Assembly (NCBI GenBank): GCA_963995505.1
Contig: OZ023180.1
Location: forward strand, 6,731,263 to 6,795,262
Length of the DNA: 64,000 bases
DNA from: Hypericum androsaemum
Taxonomy: Eukaryota > Streptophyta > Magnoliopsida > Malpighiales > Hypericaceae
Direction of reading: 5' to 3'
Below are positions 10,238 through 21,491 of the stretch, one piece after another. Every line of letters starts with the position of its first letter. The first letter of the stretch is position 1. The notes under the pieces were generated by a model. The model was not told the origin of the DNA. It did not search any database and was given only the letters and a program-made list of their open reading frames with translations. The position numbers and the translations under genes were made by a program.

Positions 10238-11275
10238 AAGAGTCACCAATAATTGCATCAACCTCGTCCTCCTCATCAGGGTAAGAGTCATATATTGGTT
10301 CACCATTGTCTACATCAACCACGTCTTCCTCATCAAGGCAAGAGGCATAAATTGGTTCATAAAATAAGTCATCAGTGGATTCACCAACCTCTTCCCAAAG
10401 CAAAGCATCTTCAACTTCTTCTGATGGTGCAGTCTATTTTTTTTCTCAAGATCTCTGCCATCTCTTGTCTCAAATTATCGAAATCAGCTTGAAGCTCATG
10501 CAACTTCTGGACCATTTGACGATCATATTTTTCCCAAAAGGACGAATCTGTGAATTCCAAAAATTTTGCCTAACACAAAGTGTAATTTACCCATTGGCAA
10601 ATGCTGGATCAATCACTAAACTCTACACAAATCTTCAACTAGTCCTCAATCTTTTGCCAACTTCATAACTAGTCCCGAAATTTCCAAATCAGCCAAAACT
10701 GACTAATTTGTCAGTTCACAAAAACTAATGATATCAATCTATAATTTTACCCTAATGGTAAAATTCCAAAGATCCACGCAATCAGTCCCAAACTTCTGGC
10801 AATATTCAATCAGGTCCAGATTCCCAATTCACCAAACCCTAATTGAGAGGAAGAAGAAAAATCAAACCCGAACCAGAAGCCAATGGGGCTGGCGGCGGAC
10901 AGTATAGCACGGGGTCAGCGCGGGCTAGTCGGATTGAGCGGCGATGATGGCCGGTGGTAAGGGGCGGCAGCTTGGTGGTCGACACATGAGGCACAAGTTT
11001 CGGCTCCAAGTTTCTCTGTCGAGTTCTTCCTCGACCGAACTAAATGAGCAACCGTATCAGCTTGGAGAGGCGTGGTGAGGGCGGTGTCGGACAGGCCTTC
11101 ATCGGCAGAAGAGTGGTCGAGAGTTGGCTGTCAGACTGGAAGACGGTGACTACGCTTGACTTCTCCTCCTAGAACCCAAAAACGGGTCTGCCTTTTTTAT
11201 TTATTATTTTTTTTGATAAAACTAACTCCGATCAACTATAGAGTCGTTAAGAAGGACGAAGCTTTGATTACCAAC
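10238..11275 (-). pseudogene. 5' part of the same non-autonomous element (primer site, leader, acidic gag-like frame)
   Basis: Read on the minus strand from the right LTR, a degenerate primer site (GTTGGTAATCAAAGC, compare GTTGGTATCAGAGC) is followed by a leader. Near 10560-10206 there is a gag-like frame whose 65-residue end is rich in Glu and Asp and carries two copies of an EPIY..(Y/C)xDEED unit. The middle (about 10690-11180) holds no recognisable coding sequence. The frame is cut off exactly at the terminal CA of the opposing LTR at 10237. Confidence 0.5.
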
Positions 11276-11525
11276 TGACGCAGGGGAACGTGGATAGGAG
11301 ATCGTGAATCTGTTGATTTTAAAAATATCTGGAAAGTGACAAGAATAAGGGAAATACTCAATTTTAATAATCAATATTCAACCAACTAAAATAATAGAGA
11401 AGGGTCATATTTATAGAAAACTAAAAGAAACTTAATACATATAATTCTACTATAATTAAAACTCTAAATAATAATAATCAAACTATAGATAATTATTAAT
11501 TTAATATCATTACTTATCTCCATCA
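11276..11525 (-). repeat. Small-element LTR, minus orientation (5' LTR)
   Basis: On the minus strand it begins TGATGGAGATAAG at 11525 and ends CTGCGTCA at 11276, followed at once by the primer-site-like GTTGGTAATCAAAGC. This identifies it as a 5' LTR. It is inverted relative to the LTR at 9943-10237. Confidence 0.7.
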
Positions 11526-11696
11526 TAATACTAATCTGCAAAATTCATCATCTAGTGCTCATATGTTTATGCCTTCATGAACAGGTCTTCGTAGGGTGTA
11601 GAGAGAAGAAAGGGCATGGGAATGCCTGACGAGCATAAAACTATCTAGGTCTAGCATGCATTCCTCTAGGACTTGTATTGAAACCGATTCAACCGA
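11526..11696. other. Spacer, nothing recognised
   Basis: Short non-coding stretch between the small-element LTR and the MULE remnant. No open frame, repeat or RNA gene was recognised. Confidence 0.4.
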
Positions 11697-11960
11697 GTTC
11701 AGATTCAGTGGGGACAAGCCTTGTCCCCGGTGAAAGGGATCAAAGGGGATTGAATGGCAAAAAGGGACAATATTGGCAAACCATTATTAACAAACTATGT
11801 AAATGATATTGGTTTCAATCTACTATGATATTGGTATCATTCATCTCAGATATTGGTATTATGCTTATATACTATTGGTATCATTATACTCTTATATTGA
11901 TATAGTTCTTATCTAATATTGGTATCCTTCTACATAGATTTGAAAATATTTTATCTTACA
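11697..11960. mobile_element. Remnant related to the 10.9-kb MULE (one end plus 22-bp repeats)
   Basis: GATTCAGTGGGGACAAG, then CTTGTCCCC, at about 11711-11729 resembles the reverse complement of the right end of the big MULE (GGATTAGATGGGGACAAGG). It is followed from about 11790 by degenerate units spaced 22-23 bp apart that start GATATTGGT, the same core and period as the MULE arrays. The other end and any gene are missing; the remnant runs into the fold-back at 12002. Confidence 0.45.
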
Positions 11961-12001
11961 TTATAAGTGAACAGGTATACCATTTGAATGGTATTGGGCT
12001 A

Positions 12002-12078
12002 CTCCTTATAAACAGGGAAAAATCACAAATGCATAAGCTTGGGCTTTCCAGCTTGAGCTTTTCCCTGTTTATAAGGAG
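12002..12078. repeat. Perfect 20-bp fold-back at the truncated edge of the copia B 5' LTR
   Basis: CTCCTTATAAACAGGGAAAA at 12002-12021 is the exact reverse complement of 12059-12078, with 37 bases between. The spacer contains, in inverted orientation, sequence that belongs to the first 60 bases of the 3' LTR (compare 19570-19620). The left edge of the LTR was therefore truncated and an inverted copy of its beginning is attached. Confidence 0.7.
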
Positions 12079-12842
12079 AAGCTCCAAGCTGGTGTAATAT
12101 TAAATGTTTCACCTGAAGAGGTGACCGAAGCTACGCACCATCCGAGCATGAGCACGCGCTGTGCGCATGGCGCATTGGACGCAGGTCGCAATGGGCACAT
12201 TGTGGCGCACTTGGCACTTCGCACGTGCACATCATCGCGAGGTGCTGGAGGAGCTTCGAAGTTTTGCCAGAGCTCAAAAACCATTCAGGCTGCTCGGACG
12301 AAGAGGCACGAAGGGCTAGAACATCCCGGAGACTTCCAGACGGCCAAAGAGTTACGAGATTCTTCGCGAAGGAGTGCGAGCGAAGGACTCTGCTCAGATG
12401 TCCACCAAAGAGACACGAGTGGAGGGCTGCCTACCGAAGGGTTTCAGAATGCCTCCGAAGAGCCACGACAGCAGCCAGTCTGCCTGCTGGCAAAATGGAC
12501 GTGCCCCTTCGAAGTGCCAGCCTCCCTCCCATCCAGCAGCCTATAAATAGGCATCTCCCCCTCATTTGCATCTCACCCCACTACAACTTTCATAAGCATT
12601 CATTAGCAATTGTAGGCTCTCTCTCCCTCTCTAAAAAAGTTTCGAATATTCAAGGTTCGCTTAAAGCTTCGAGGGCTGTTGTACTTCAAACTCGAAAGCA
12701 GCCTAGTCGTTGTATCTTGGAAATGATTGCCATAGCCCGTAAGCACTGAATACGGGGCAATCTCATCTTACAGAGAAAGAGTCCAACTCTTACCTCGACT
12801 ATACCAGATCCTAATCAAGTACACCACCTCCGACAAACAACA
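12059..12842 (+). repeat. Copia B 5' LTR (5'-truncated)
   Basis: Colinear with 19663-20495 and ending CGACAAACAACA like the 3' LTR. A TATA box (CTATAAATAGG) lies at 12541 with a CT-rich stretch downstream, consistent with a promoter in the R/U5 region. It lacks the short GTGCAC microsatellite seen in the 3' LTR. Confidence 0.8.
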
Positions 12843-12871
12843 ATCGTAAGACGAGATTAGTGTACTTGAAG

Positions 12872-14818
12872 ATGGCATCATCAAGCTTAGCACCAACACC
12901 AGTGCCAGCGGTCCCAAAAACTGTCCATACCAAAAGACCGGACCGAGTTCGAAAGGTGGCAACAGAAGATTCTGTTCTACCTGATGACGCTCAATTTGGT
13001 CCAATTCTTGAAAGAAGAGGCTCCAAAGGTTGCAGAAAATGAGGCTGATCCACAGAAGATCAACGCCCTTGATGCATGGAGTTATATCGACTTCCTATGT
13101 CGTAACTATGTCCTAAATGGCTTAGACGATGCCCTTTACAATGTCTATATAGGTACTAAGACTGTGAAAGAATTATGGGACTCCCTGGAGAAGAAGTACA
13201 AAACGGAGGATGTCGGGATGAAGAAATTTATCGTCAAAAGGTTCCTCGACTTCCAGATGGTGGACTCCAAGAAGGTCATAGACCAAGTCCAAGAGCTGCA
13301 GATGATTCCACACGAGATTCACGCCAAAGGCATGCAACTCATCGAATCCTTCCAGGTGGCTGCTCTAATCGAAAAGCTACCCCCTCTATGGAAGGACTTC
13401 AAGAACTACCTCAAGCATAAGAGGAATGATGTGGGACTGGAACACCTGATCGTGAGACTAAGGATTGAGAAAGATAATCGAAAGTCTGAAGTCAAGACCA
13501 GCAGGACCAACTCTGAGGCTAAAGTACACCTCGCCGAATGTGGCACCGGCAAGAAGAGGAAGAAGCCTGGGAACAAGCAGGAGAAGCAAGAGCCAAAGAA
13601 AAAGAAGGTTAAAAAGATCAAGGGCAATTGCTTCAACTGCGACAAGCCTGGTCATATGGCCAAAGATTGTCGCTGACTAAAGAAGGACGATCGTGAGATG
13701 GCTAACCTGGCTGAGGACATGTCTGAGCTGCACCTATCCACCGCGGTGTTTGAAGCTAATCTGGTGGATAACCTAAGAGAGTGTTCATAGACACAGGGGC
13801 AACCTGACATATCTGCTCAGACAAGGAGATGTTCTCGACCTACACAGCCATCAACGGGAAGAAGTTGTTCATGGGTAACTCTGCAACTTCTCCCATAGTT
13901 GGACTAGGCAAGGTGGTGCTGAAGCTGACCTCCCGAAAAGAGCTGACCCTCAAGGATGTGCTGCATGTCTCAGGCATTCGTAAGAATTTAGTATCTGGCT
14001 CACTGTTAAGCAAAGCTGGGATGAAACTAGTATTCGAGGCCGATAGGTTTGTATTGACTAAGGCCGGTACCTTTGTAGGAAAGGGTTACCTCAAGAGGGG
14101 GCTCTTTAAGATGAATGTAATAACTGTGAAACGTGCCTTTGAAGGGCTTAATAAAGTTATCAATTCTTCTTACTTGACTGAGTATTCTAACTTATGGCAT
14201 GATAGATTAGGACACATAAATTTGAGCTCACTAAGAAAGTTAGTAAGTTTAAATTTATTGCCTAAAATGGAGTATGACCCAAACAATAAATGTGAAGTAT
14301 GTGTAGAGGCAAAAATGACCAAAGCACATTTTCATTCAGTGGAAAGAAGTACTGCACCTTTAGAGTTAATATGCGATATGAAATAAGTGCAAACTAGAGG
14401 TAGAAAAAAGTATTTCATCACATTTATTAATGATTGCATGAGGTACTGTTATGTACTCCTCTTGAAAGGAAAAGACGAAGCTCTAGAAGCTTTCAAGAGT
14501 TATAAGAATAAGGTTAAAAATCAACTTAGCACTAAAATCAAAATGATTCGAAGTGATAGAGAGGGGAGAATATGTAGCTCCGTTTGAGAAATTCTGCCAA
14601 TAAAATGGCATTATTCATCAGACAACAGCTCCATACTCACCTCAATCAATCGGCATAGCTGAACGCATGAATCAAACTCTTAAAGAGATTATGAACGCTA
14701 CGTTGATTAGCTCAGGTTTACCACAGAACTTATGGGGAGAAGCTGTGCTCTCACCTAATTACCTTATAAACAAATTGCCACACAAGAAAATGGACAAAAC
14801 TCTATATGAATTATGAAA
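12872..14818 (+). pseudogene. Copia B gag, protease and N-terminal integrase (broken)
   Basis: Gag begins MASSSLAPTPVP at 12872, shifts frame near 12990, and runs open from 12984 to 13676. It ends in the CCHC zinc knuckle CFNCDKPGHMAKDC, preceded by a lysine-rich segment. A frame at 13829-14386 holds the post-protease and GAG-pre-integrase region (LWHDRLGHINLSSL, then CEVCVEAKMTKAHF, the zinc-binding part of integrase). Integrase core pieces follow (FINDCMRYCYVLLLKGKDEA; PYSPQSIGIAERMNQTL). Stops near 13677 and 14384 separate them. Coding stops at 14838, where the nested element was inserted. Confidence 0.8.
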
Positions 14819-14838
14819 AGGGAGAAAGTCTTCCTATA

Positions 14839-15461
14839 TGAATTAGATCTGCAAGAAGCCATAATTATTTAATAATTCGTTTTTGAGTTTCAAATCTATT
14901 TAGTAAGTTAATTATTTGTTAATTTTATTTTACATGAGTTCTATTCTGTTTAGGAAGTTACAAAAAAAGATAATTTCATTTTATTAGGAGTTCTAGTCTA
15001 TTAAGGAAGTCAATTATGAGATAATCACGTTTTGAGTATTCCTAGTAGGATTAGAGTTATTTTCTTTTTTAGTTTCCCTTTTTAAGTCAAATTTATCTAG
15101 TTAGAAGTTTTATTTAACTAGGATTTTTTTTGTAACAATCTGCCTATATATAAAGGCTTTATCAATGAGAATGAGGAGAATAATTTGAGTACAAAAAACG
15201 TGGGCTTTGCTCTCTTGGTTCTTCGGAACTGTTCGAACACAGCGGAGGGATTCCGTTCGTTCACCTTCGACTTATCAAGCGGATCTACATCACCGTTTGT
15301 GGCGTCTTCATCAAATCAAGGTTCTTGTTTCCCTACAGCAGCGGGTCGAGGTTGTTCATACCGAGGTTCTTGCAAAGGTGCAAACAACGGGTCGAGATTT
15401 CCATCAATCTGAACATAGATAGATCCGGCTTTCGCGTGGATCCGTAACAAGATTCTCATCA
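14839..15461 (+). repeat. 5' LTR of the nested non-autonomous element
   Basis: 623 bp, nearly identical to 16627-17249. The TATA-like CTATATATAAAGG near 15143 is a good promoter candidate. It is followed directly by GTTGGTATCAGAGC, the tRNA-iMet primer site. Confidence 0.85.
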
Positions 15462-15715
15462 GTTGGTATCAGAGCTTAGGCTCTACTTCAGATCATCTAT
15501 CTTTAAATTTCATTTTTTTTCATTAGTTTTCAATTATTGTTCTTATTTTATTCTGAGTTGGAGAAAGAAAAAAAATAATAATAGAGGGAAAAAATTCCGA
15601 AAAAAAAGAAAGATAGAGAAGAAGGCAGCCAAGAAAAGAAGAAGAAAGAAGGCTGAAAAAAAATTAAAAAAAAGAAAAAGAAAAGTTGAAAGTAGAAAAA
15701 AAGAGAGTCTGCAAG

Positions 15716-16634
15716 AATGTCTTACAACTACTCAAGAAGATCCTTTGAAGGTGTTGCACCATTGGTTGGTGATCCACACACGTTTATGGATGCCCTTCTT
15801 AGTGGGATGAGGCATATAATGAGAACGGAGGTCAAGAAGCTCAGCAAAAAGGTGGACCGGATAGTGTGCAAACAAGAGAGGATACATGATGTTCCTAATG
15901 TCTGTAGCGGAAAATAAATTCAACAAAGGAGGATGAGGGTCAAAGATGAGAAGAATTCAGGAGCTAATTTTGTTAGAGAAGTCAATGGAAAGAAGGAGAA
16001 CACCATTAACACTAAGCACAACATTGAGGGGAAGGTATGTAGTTCTGACGATTTGGAGGTTACACCTGAAGTGATTGTTGAAGAAGAGGTTTTGACATGG
16101 GAGAAATTTGGTGAATATTCTATTGACTTGTTCGATGGACAATATTTTGATGACCATGCCATGTCACTTCTTTACTTGAGGGATTTGTTCAATGAATCAG
16201 ATTTAGAGGATGTTGTTCATATGAAGAAGTGCTTAACTGCTATTGATGGTGAACAAGAAGAACTTGTTGTTTTAGTTGACAAGGAAGATGTCCAACCCAT
16301 ATCTTACATGTCTCCTGATTTACATGTTGAACATATTGACTTCTTAGGTGTGGACAAGTTTAATTATGTTGGAGGTTCATCGTTGATCAACTTCTAGAAT
16401 GGTTTGAAGTTCAAAGAAAGGCTTGTGAAAATAAGTAAGATTTTGGTTTTTTATTTGGAGAGGACTTCAAATTGCTTATGTTCAAAGTATCTATTCTGTT
16501 GGGATGGAAGATATCAAATTCAACCAAGACGTTCCAAGACTTGTTCAAGCATGATCGTGAATTGGAAAAAGTATGACGGATGCAAGGATTTGAGGACAAA
16601 TCCATTTGAAGAGGAGGGGAATGATATGAATTAG
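15716..16634 (+). CDS. Gag-like frames of the nested non-autonomous element
   Basis: Three frames lie head to tail. 15717-15917 (66 codons) opens MSYNYSRRSFEGVAPL. 15933-16397 (154 codons) is acidic and ends HVEHIDFLGVDKFNYV. 16404-16634 (76 codons) contains KYLFCWDGRYQIQPRRSK. The second and third share motifs with the fragment at 9575-9942. No zinc knuckle or enzyme motif is visible. A 150-nt A/G-rich leader (15555-15712) precedes the first frame and can be read through as a very basic peptide. Function as a packaging protein is inferred from position only. Confidence 0.5.
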
Positions 16635-17249
16635 ATCTGCAAGAAGCCATAATTATTTAATAATTCGTTTTTGAGTTTCAAATCTATTTAGTAAGTTAAT
16701 TATTTGTTAATTTTATTTTACATGAGTTCTATTCTGTTTAGGAAGTTACAAAAAAAGATAATTTCGTTTTATTAGGAGTTCTAGTCTATTAAGGAAGTCA
16801 ATTATGAGATAATCACGTTTTGAGTATTCCTAGTAGGATTAGAGTTATTTTCTTTTTTAATTTCCCTTTTTAAGTCAAATTTATCTAGTTAGAAGTTTTA
16901 TTTAACTATGATTTTTTTTGTAACAATCTGCCTATATATAAAGGCTTTATCAATGAGAATGAGGAGAATAATTTGAGTACAAAAAACGTGGGCTTTGCTC
17001 TCTTGGTTCTTCGGAACTGTTCGAACACAGCGGAGGGATTCCGTTCGTTCACCTTCGACTTATCAAGCGGATCTACATCACCGTTTGTGGCGTCTTCATC
17101 AAATCAAGGTTCTTGTTTCCCTACAGCAGCGGGTCGAGGTTGTTCATACCGAGGTTCTTGCAAAGGTGCAAACAACGGGTCGAGATTTCCATCAATCTGA
17201 ACGTAGATAGATCCGGCTTTCGCGTGGATCCGTAGCGAGATTCACATCA
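16627..17249 (+). repeat. 3' LTR of the nested non-autonomous element
   Basis: Direct repeat of 14839-15461, preceded by a purine tract. The differences I saw include CGTAGCGAGATTCACATCA at the end, where the 5' LTR has CGTAACAAGATTCTCATCA. Confidence 0.85.
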
Positions 17250-19006
17250 ATTACCTTAAAGTGTGGGGGTACCTAGCCAAGGTAAAAATACTATTGACTG
17301 CATTTTTATCGGATATGCACAAGTCTGATAACCCTGAAATCAACAAGGGAATGGTTATGGAATCAAGAAATGCAACATTCTTTGAGAATATCTTTCCTAA
17401 AAAGGAAACGAAAGAAGTAAGCTCAAACAAAAGATGTTATGAAGTTACACAAGGCCCAGATCAAGGTGCTGAGGAACCTAGATGGAGTAAAAGGACCAAA
17501 GTAGCCAAGTCATTTAGTTCAGATTTTCTAAATTATTTGTTAGAAAATGAACCTAGGACAATCCAAGAGGCATTATCTAGTCCAGATGCTTCTCTCTGGA
17601 AAGAAGCTATCAACAATGAGATATAATTCACCATGCAAAACCACACGTAGGAAATCGTGGATCTCCCACCAGGTTGCAAATCTTTAGGTTGCAAGTAGAT
17701 TCTTAAAAGGAAAATACAAAGCTGATGGATCAATCGAAAAATACAAAGCTCGGTTGGTAGCTAAAGAGTTCAAATAGAAGGAAGGATATAATTTCTTTGA
17801 CACTTATTCGCTGGTCACAAGAATCACATCTATTAGAGTGCTCATAGCTGTCGTAGCACTCTATAACCTCGAGATACATCAGATGGATGTAAAAATAGCT
17901 TTCCTAAATGGAGAACTGGAAGAGAAAATATATATGTAATAACCTGAAGGGTTTGTTGCCCCCGGACAAGAACATAAGGTATGCAAGCTGGTCAAGTCAC
18001 TGTACGGGCTAAACCAGGCGCCGAAATAGTGGCATGAGAAATTTGACAAAACAATGATGTCAAATGGCTTTAAAATCAATGAGTGTGATAAGTGTGTATA
18101 CATTAAACGCACACCTGATACTTACGTAATTGTATGTCTTTATGTATATGACATGCTAATCACGGGAAGCAGTAATGATCTTATCGTAAAAACGACTGAA
18201 GGAATTATCTTGTCACAATCTCACTAAGTTGAGAATGTACTCAAGAAATTCGATACTTTTGACAAACCTCCGCCTAAGACTCCTGTAGACTTGGGTCTAC
18301 ACTTAGCTAAAAATAGAGGGGACCCAGCATCTCAACTGAAATATGCAAGGATCATTGGGAGCCTGATGTTAACAAATTGTACACGCCCTGATATTGCGTA
18401 TTCAGTTAGCAAGCTTAGTATATTCACAAGTAATCCAGGAACGGATCACTGGCTAGCTCTGAAAAGGGTTCTAAAGTATCTAAAATATACTATGAACTAT
18501 GGCATACTTTATACTAGGTATCCAGCTATATTGGAAGGATACAGTAATGCAAATTAGATATCGGACACTAAAGACTCTAAATCTACTAGTGGTTATGTGT
18601 TCACCATAGGTGGAGGAGTTGTGTCCTAGAAATCCTTTAAACAAACATGCATAGCTCGATCCACCATGAAGTCAGAATTTATAGCACTAGACAAAGCTGG
18701 GGAAGAAGCTGAATGGCTCAGAAACTTCCTAAAGGATATTCCATATTGGAACAAGTCTGTGCCCCTGTATTAATACATTGTGATAGCATGTCTGCAATTG
18801 GGAGAGCACAAAGTACAATGTACAACGGTAAGTCTCGACACATCCGTAGGAGACATAACACCATTATGCAATTGATCTCTGGTGGTATAATTACCATTGA
18901 TTATGTGAAATCCAATGACAACATAGCTGATCCTTTGATGAAAGGAATCAGCAGAGATCAAATGTATAACACAGTAAGGGGAATGGGGTTAAAATCTACA
19001 CATTAA
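17250..19006 (+). pseudogene. Copia B integrase C-terminus, reverse transcriptase and RNase H (broken)
   Basis: The integrase tail resumes in frame right after the nested element (LKVWGYLAKV). RT follows from about 17700 (AFLNGELEEKIYM; VCKLVKSLYGLNQAP), then IIGSLMLTNCTRPDIAYSVS, and RNase H ends with YNGKSRHIRRRH and DPLMKGI. Several stops interrupt it (for example before QPEGF and after SLYGLNQAPK). The catalytic box reads Tyr-Val-Tyr-Asp because codon 18147-18149 is TAT where GAT is expected. About 20 codons between the YVDD region and LSQ are deleted. Confidence 0.8.
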
Positions 19007-19552
19007 AGAACGTTCATAGCAATAACTCAACCATGATGAGTGGAGATCCCACAAATTTGGTTCAATGAGACAACTAAGTTATGGATAGTTCAGATGATTT
19101 CTTGGAACGCATCCCATTCTCAGAACTTGCCCAAGTACGAACCTGCAGAGGTGTGGTAAGGTTAAGCGTCTACGCTTTTAATGATTCATATACCATAAAA
19201 AAGATAGAGTATGGCAGGATACTCTTGATGGAAGATCACCTATATAAGTGTGAAGTAAGGCCGCTTTAAGTAGAAAAATACTTATGAATCCAAGATAAGG
19301 TCCATGGCCGAAACGGACACAACGTGAGAACCAAAGGATATTAGAGATATTATTGTGTAAATGTTATTATCTTGGTTTACATAAAAAAGCTGACCATTTC
19401 AAGACATTGCGTTCAGTGAGCAGCAAGTAAATCTGATAACATCTTACTAGAGAAGGTTCAAAGCCGTAAGTTACCTATCTCGATGCAATGATATTTCGTC
19501 AGAACTTTTCTTAAAGTGTCAGCATGCATTAATCATCATTCATGTGGGAGAT

Positions 19553-20495
19553 TGTTGGAATAAATGCATAATTAATGCATTTGGGCCAAGCTGGAAGGCC
19601 CAAGCTGAAAAGTCCAAGCTGAGGATGGGAGAACCATTACTACATCGAAAATCGCAAGGGATTTTTCCCTGTTTATAACGAGAAGCTCCAAGCTGGTGTA
19701 ACATTAAATATTCCACCTGAAGTGCTGACCAAAGCTGCTGGCGAGGATGGTGCGTAGCACTATCCGAGCACAAGCACGAGCACGCACTCGTGCACGTGCA
19801 CGTGCACGTATGTGTGCGCATGGCACATTGGACGCAGGTCACAATGGGCGCTTTGTGGTGCACTTGACACTTCGCACGTGCACATCGTCGCGAGGTGCTG
19901 GAGGAGCTTCGAAGTTTTTCCAAAGCTCAAAAACTACTCAGGCTGCTCGGACGAAGAGGCACGAAGGGCTGGAACATCCCGGAGACTTCCAGACGGCCGA
20001 AGGGTTGCGAGATTCCTCGCGAAGGAGTGCGAGCGAAGGCCTCTGCTCAGATGTCTACCGAAGAAACACGAGCAGAGGGGTGCATGCCGAAGGGTTCCAG
20101 AATACCTCCGAAGAGCCACGAGCGCAGCCAGTCTGCCTGCTGGCCGAACAGACGTGCCCCTTCGGAGTGCCAGCCTCCCTCCCATCCAGCAGCCTATAAA
20201 TAGGCATCTCCCCCTCATTTGTATCTCACCCCGCTACAACTTGCATAAGTATTTATTAGCAATTGTAGGCTCTCTCTCCCTCTCTCAGAAAGTTTCGAAT
20301 ATCCAAGGTTCGCCTGAAGCTTCGAGGGTCGTTGTGCTACGAACTCAGAAGCAGCCTAGTCGTTGTATCTTGGGGACGATTGACGCAGCCCGTAAACACT
20401 GAATACGGGACAATCTCGTCTTACGGAGAAAGAGTGCAACTCTTACCTCAACTATACCAGATCTTAATCAAGTACAGCACCTCCGACAAACAACA
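19553..20495 (+). repeat. Copia B 3' LTR (complete)
   Basis: 943 bp, TGTTGGAA to CAAACAACA, preceded by the polypurine tract GTGGGAGATT. A TATA box TATAAATAGG lies at 20195. It contains a short hexamer array of GTGCAC near 19790-19810 absent from the 5' LTR. Confidence 0.85.
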
Positions 20496-21474
20496 CATGC
20501 ACTATTGGCAAGTTATACTTAAATTCCTGGTCAAATATGTTTGACCAGAATCGGTCGTTTTTATTTGAAGACGACACAGCCTCTGTCGGTCTTCTACCAC
20601 TGGAAGTAATTATTTGTCATGTGTTCAGTCAGACTTTAGCATATATGGTCGTCCATCATTTTTATAAATTGGTCTTCTGGTCGTCGACGAAGAAAGAAAA
20701 GGGAGAAACGACCGAAAGATTGATAATAATTCCGCAATTCCGGAAAGAACAAGTTTTCCTAAGCACATATTATTGACCCATGGTTAATGGGGATACTGAG
20801 CTATACCATTCATGTAAAAATAAAATGATGTGGATCAATATAAAGACCCTAAACCAAAGTTTTTAGATACGCACTCCGACCAGTCGGACCGTGATTTGGT
20901 CAGTAAAGTGTACCGGATTTAGTTAAAAAAATTGCCAACCATACTAACCGCCCAAAAAATGGTCGGACTGGGCAGTTTGACCGAAGTATTTACCCCGTAT
21001 TTTCTCGTTCATAAGGTTGAACCAATAAATCAGGGTTGGTCAGATATTTTGACCCAAAAAATCAACCAAACCATAATAAAAAGAGAAAAATTATGTTTGC
21101 TCGGATATTTTTATAAGGTTGAACCAAAAAATCAGGGTTAATCGGATATTTTGGCATGAGTAGTGGGGTAGTGGTAATTAAAATATATTTTTTTAATTAA
21201 AAAGTACTGGTCCAACCGGTCGGATTATGACCCGAAGGTCAGAACGGGTCGCTCTCCGGGTCGTATTTGAAAATTTTGCCCTAAACCCGATTAATTAGCA
21301 ACCGGCTTTAATTTGGATGTGCAATCGTTCGAAATACCACTTCTTCCACTTCTTCTAATCTGCTAGCTTCATTTTGCCCCCATCCCGGGTAAGCCCATCA
21401 GGTTTCTGTTATTCAAATTTATCAAACAAAAAAGAGGTTTTCATTATTCAATGGTATGATTGTATACACAATTC
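20496..21474. other. Intergenic spacer, degenerate short repeats only
   Basis: No gene recognised. Two loosely similar blocks (AATCAGGGTTGGTCAGATAT near 21030 and AATCAGGGTTAATCGGATAT near 21130) suggest an old tandem duplication. Repeated GACC/GGTC words around 20875-20900 and 21205-21235 hint at a decayed inverted repeat. Confidence 0.4.
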
Positions 21475-21491
21475 TTGAGGTATCTATAACT

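Larger units (their letters stand above)
14839..17249 (+). mobile_element. Non-autonomous LTR retrotransposon nested in copia B
   Basis: Two 623-bp LTRs (14839-15461 and 16627-17249) start TGAATTAGATCTGC and end CATCA. An exact initiator-tRNA primer site TGGTATCAGAGC begins two bases after the first LTR, and a purine tract GAAGAGGAGGGG lies just before the second. The internal 1.2 kb has only gag-like frames; no protease, integrase or RT is present, so it depends on another element. By eye the LTRs differ at about seven positions, so the insertion is young. No 5-bp target duplication is visible. Confidence 0.85.
12059..20495 (+). mobile_element. Ty1/copia LTR retrotransposon B (host of a nested element)
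   Basis: Plus-strand element in the order LTR, gag, protease, integrase, RT, RNase H, polypurine tract (GTGGGAGATT just before 19553), LTR. The 5' LTR lacks its first about 120 bases. The body is interrupted at 14838/17250 by a second LTR element. No initiator-tRNA primer site is visible between the 5' LTR end (12842) and the gag start at 12872, so either another primer is used or the site is lost. Frames are broken; the element is dead. Confidence 0.85.

Noticed and set aside
12121..12749. Overlapping open frames of 141-174 codons, repeated at 19747-20402
   Set aside because: They lie inside the copia B LTRs and reflect GC-rich LTR sequence, not genes.
15185..15422. Pair of 71-75-codon open frames repeated at 16973-17210
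   Set aside because: LTR sequence of the nested element; identity of the two copies is explained by LTR duplication.
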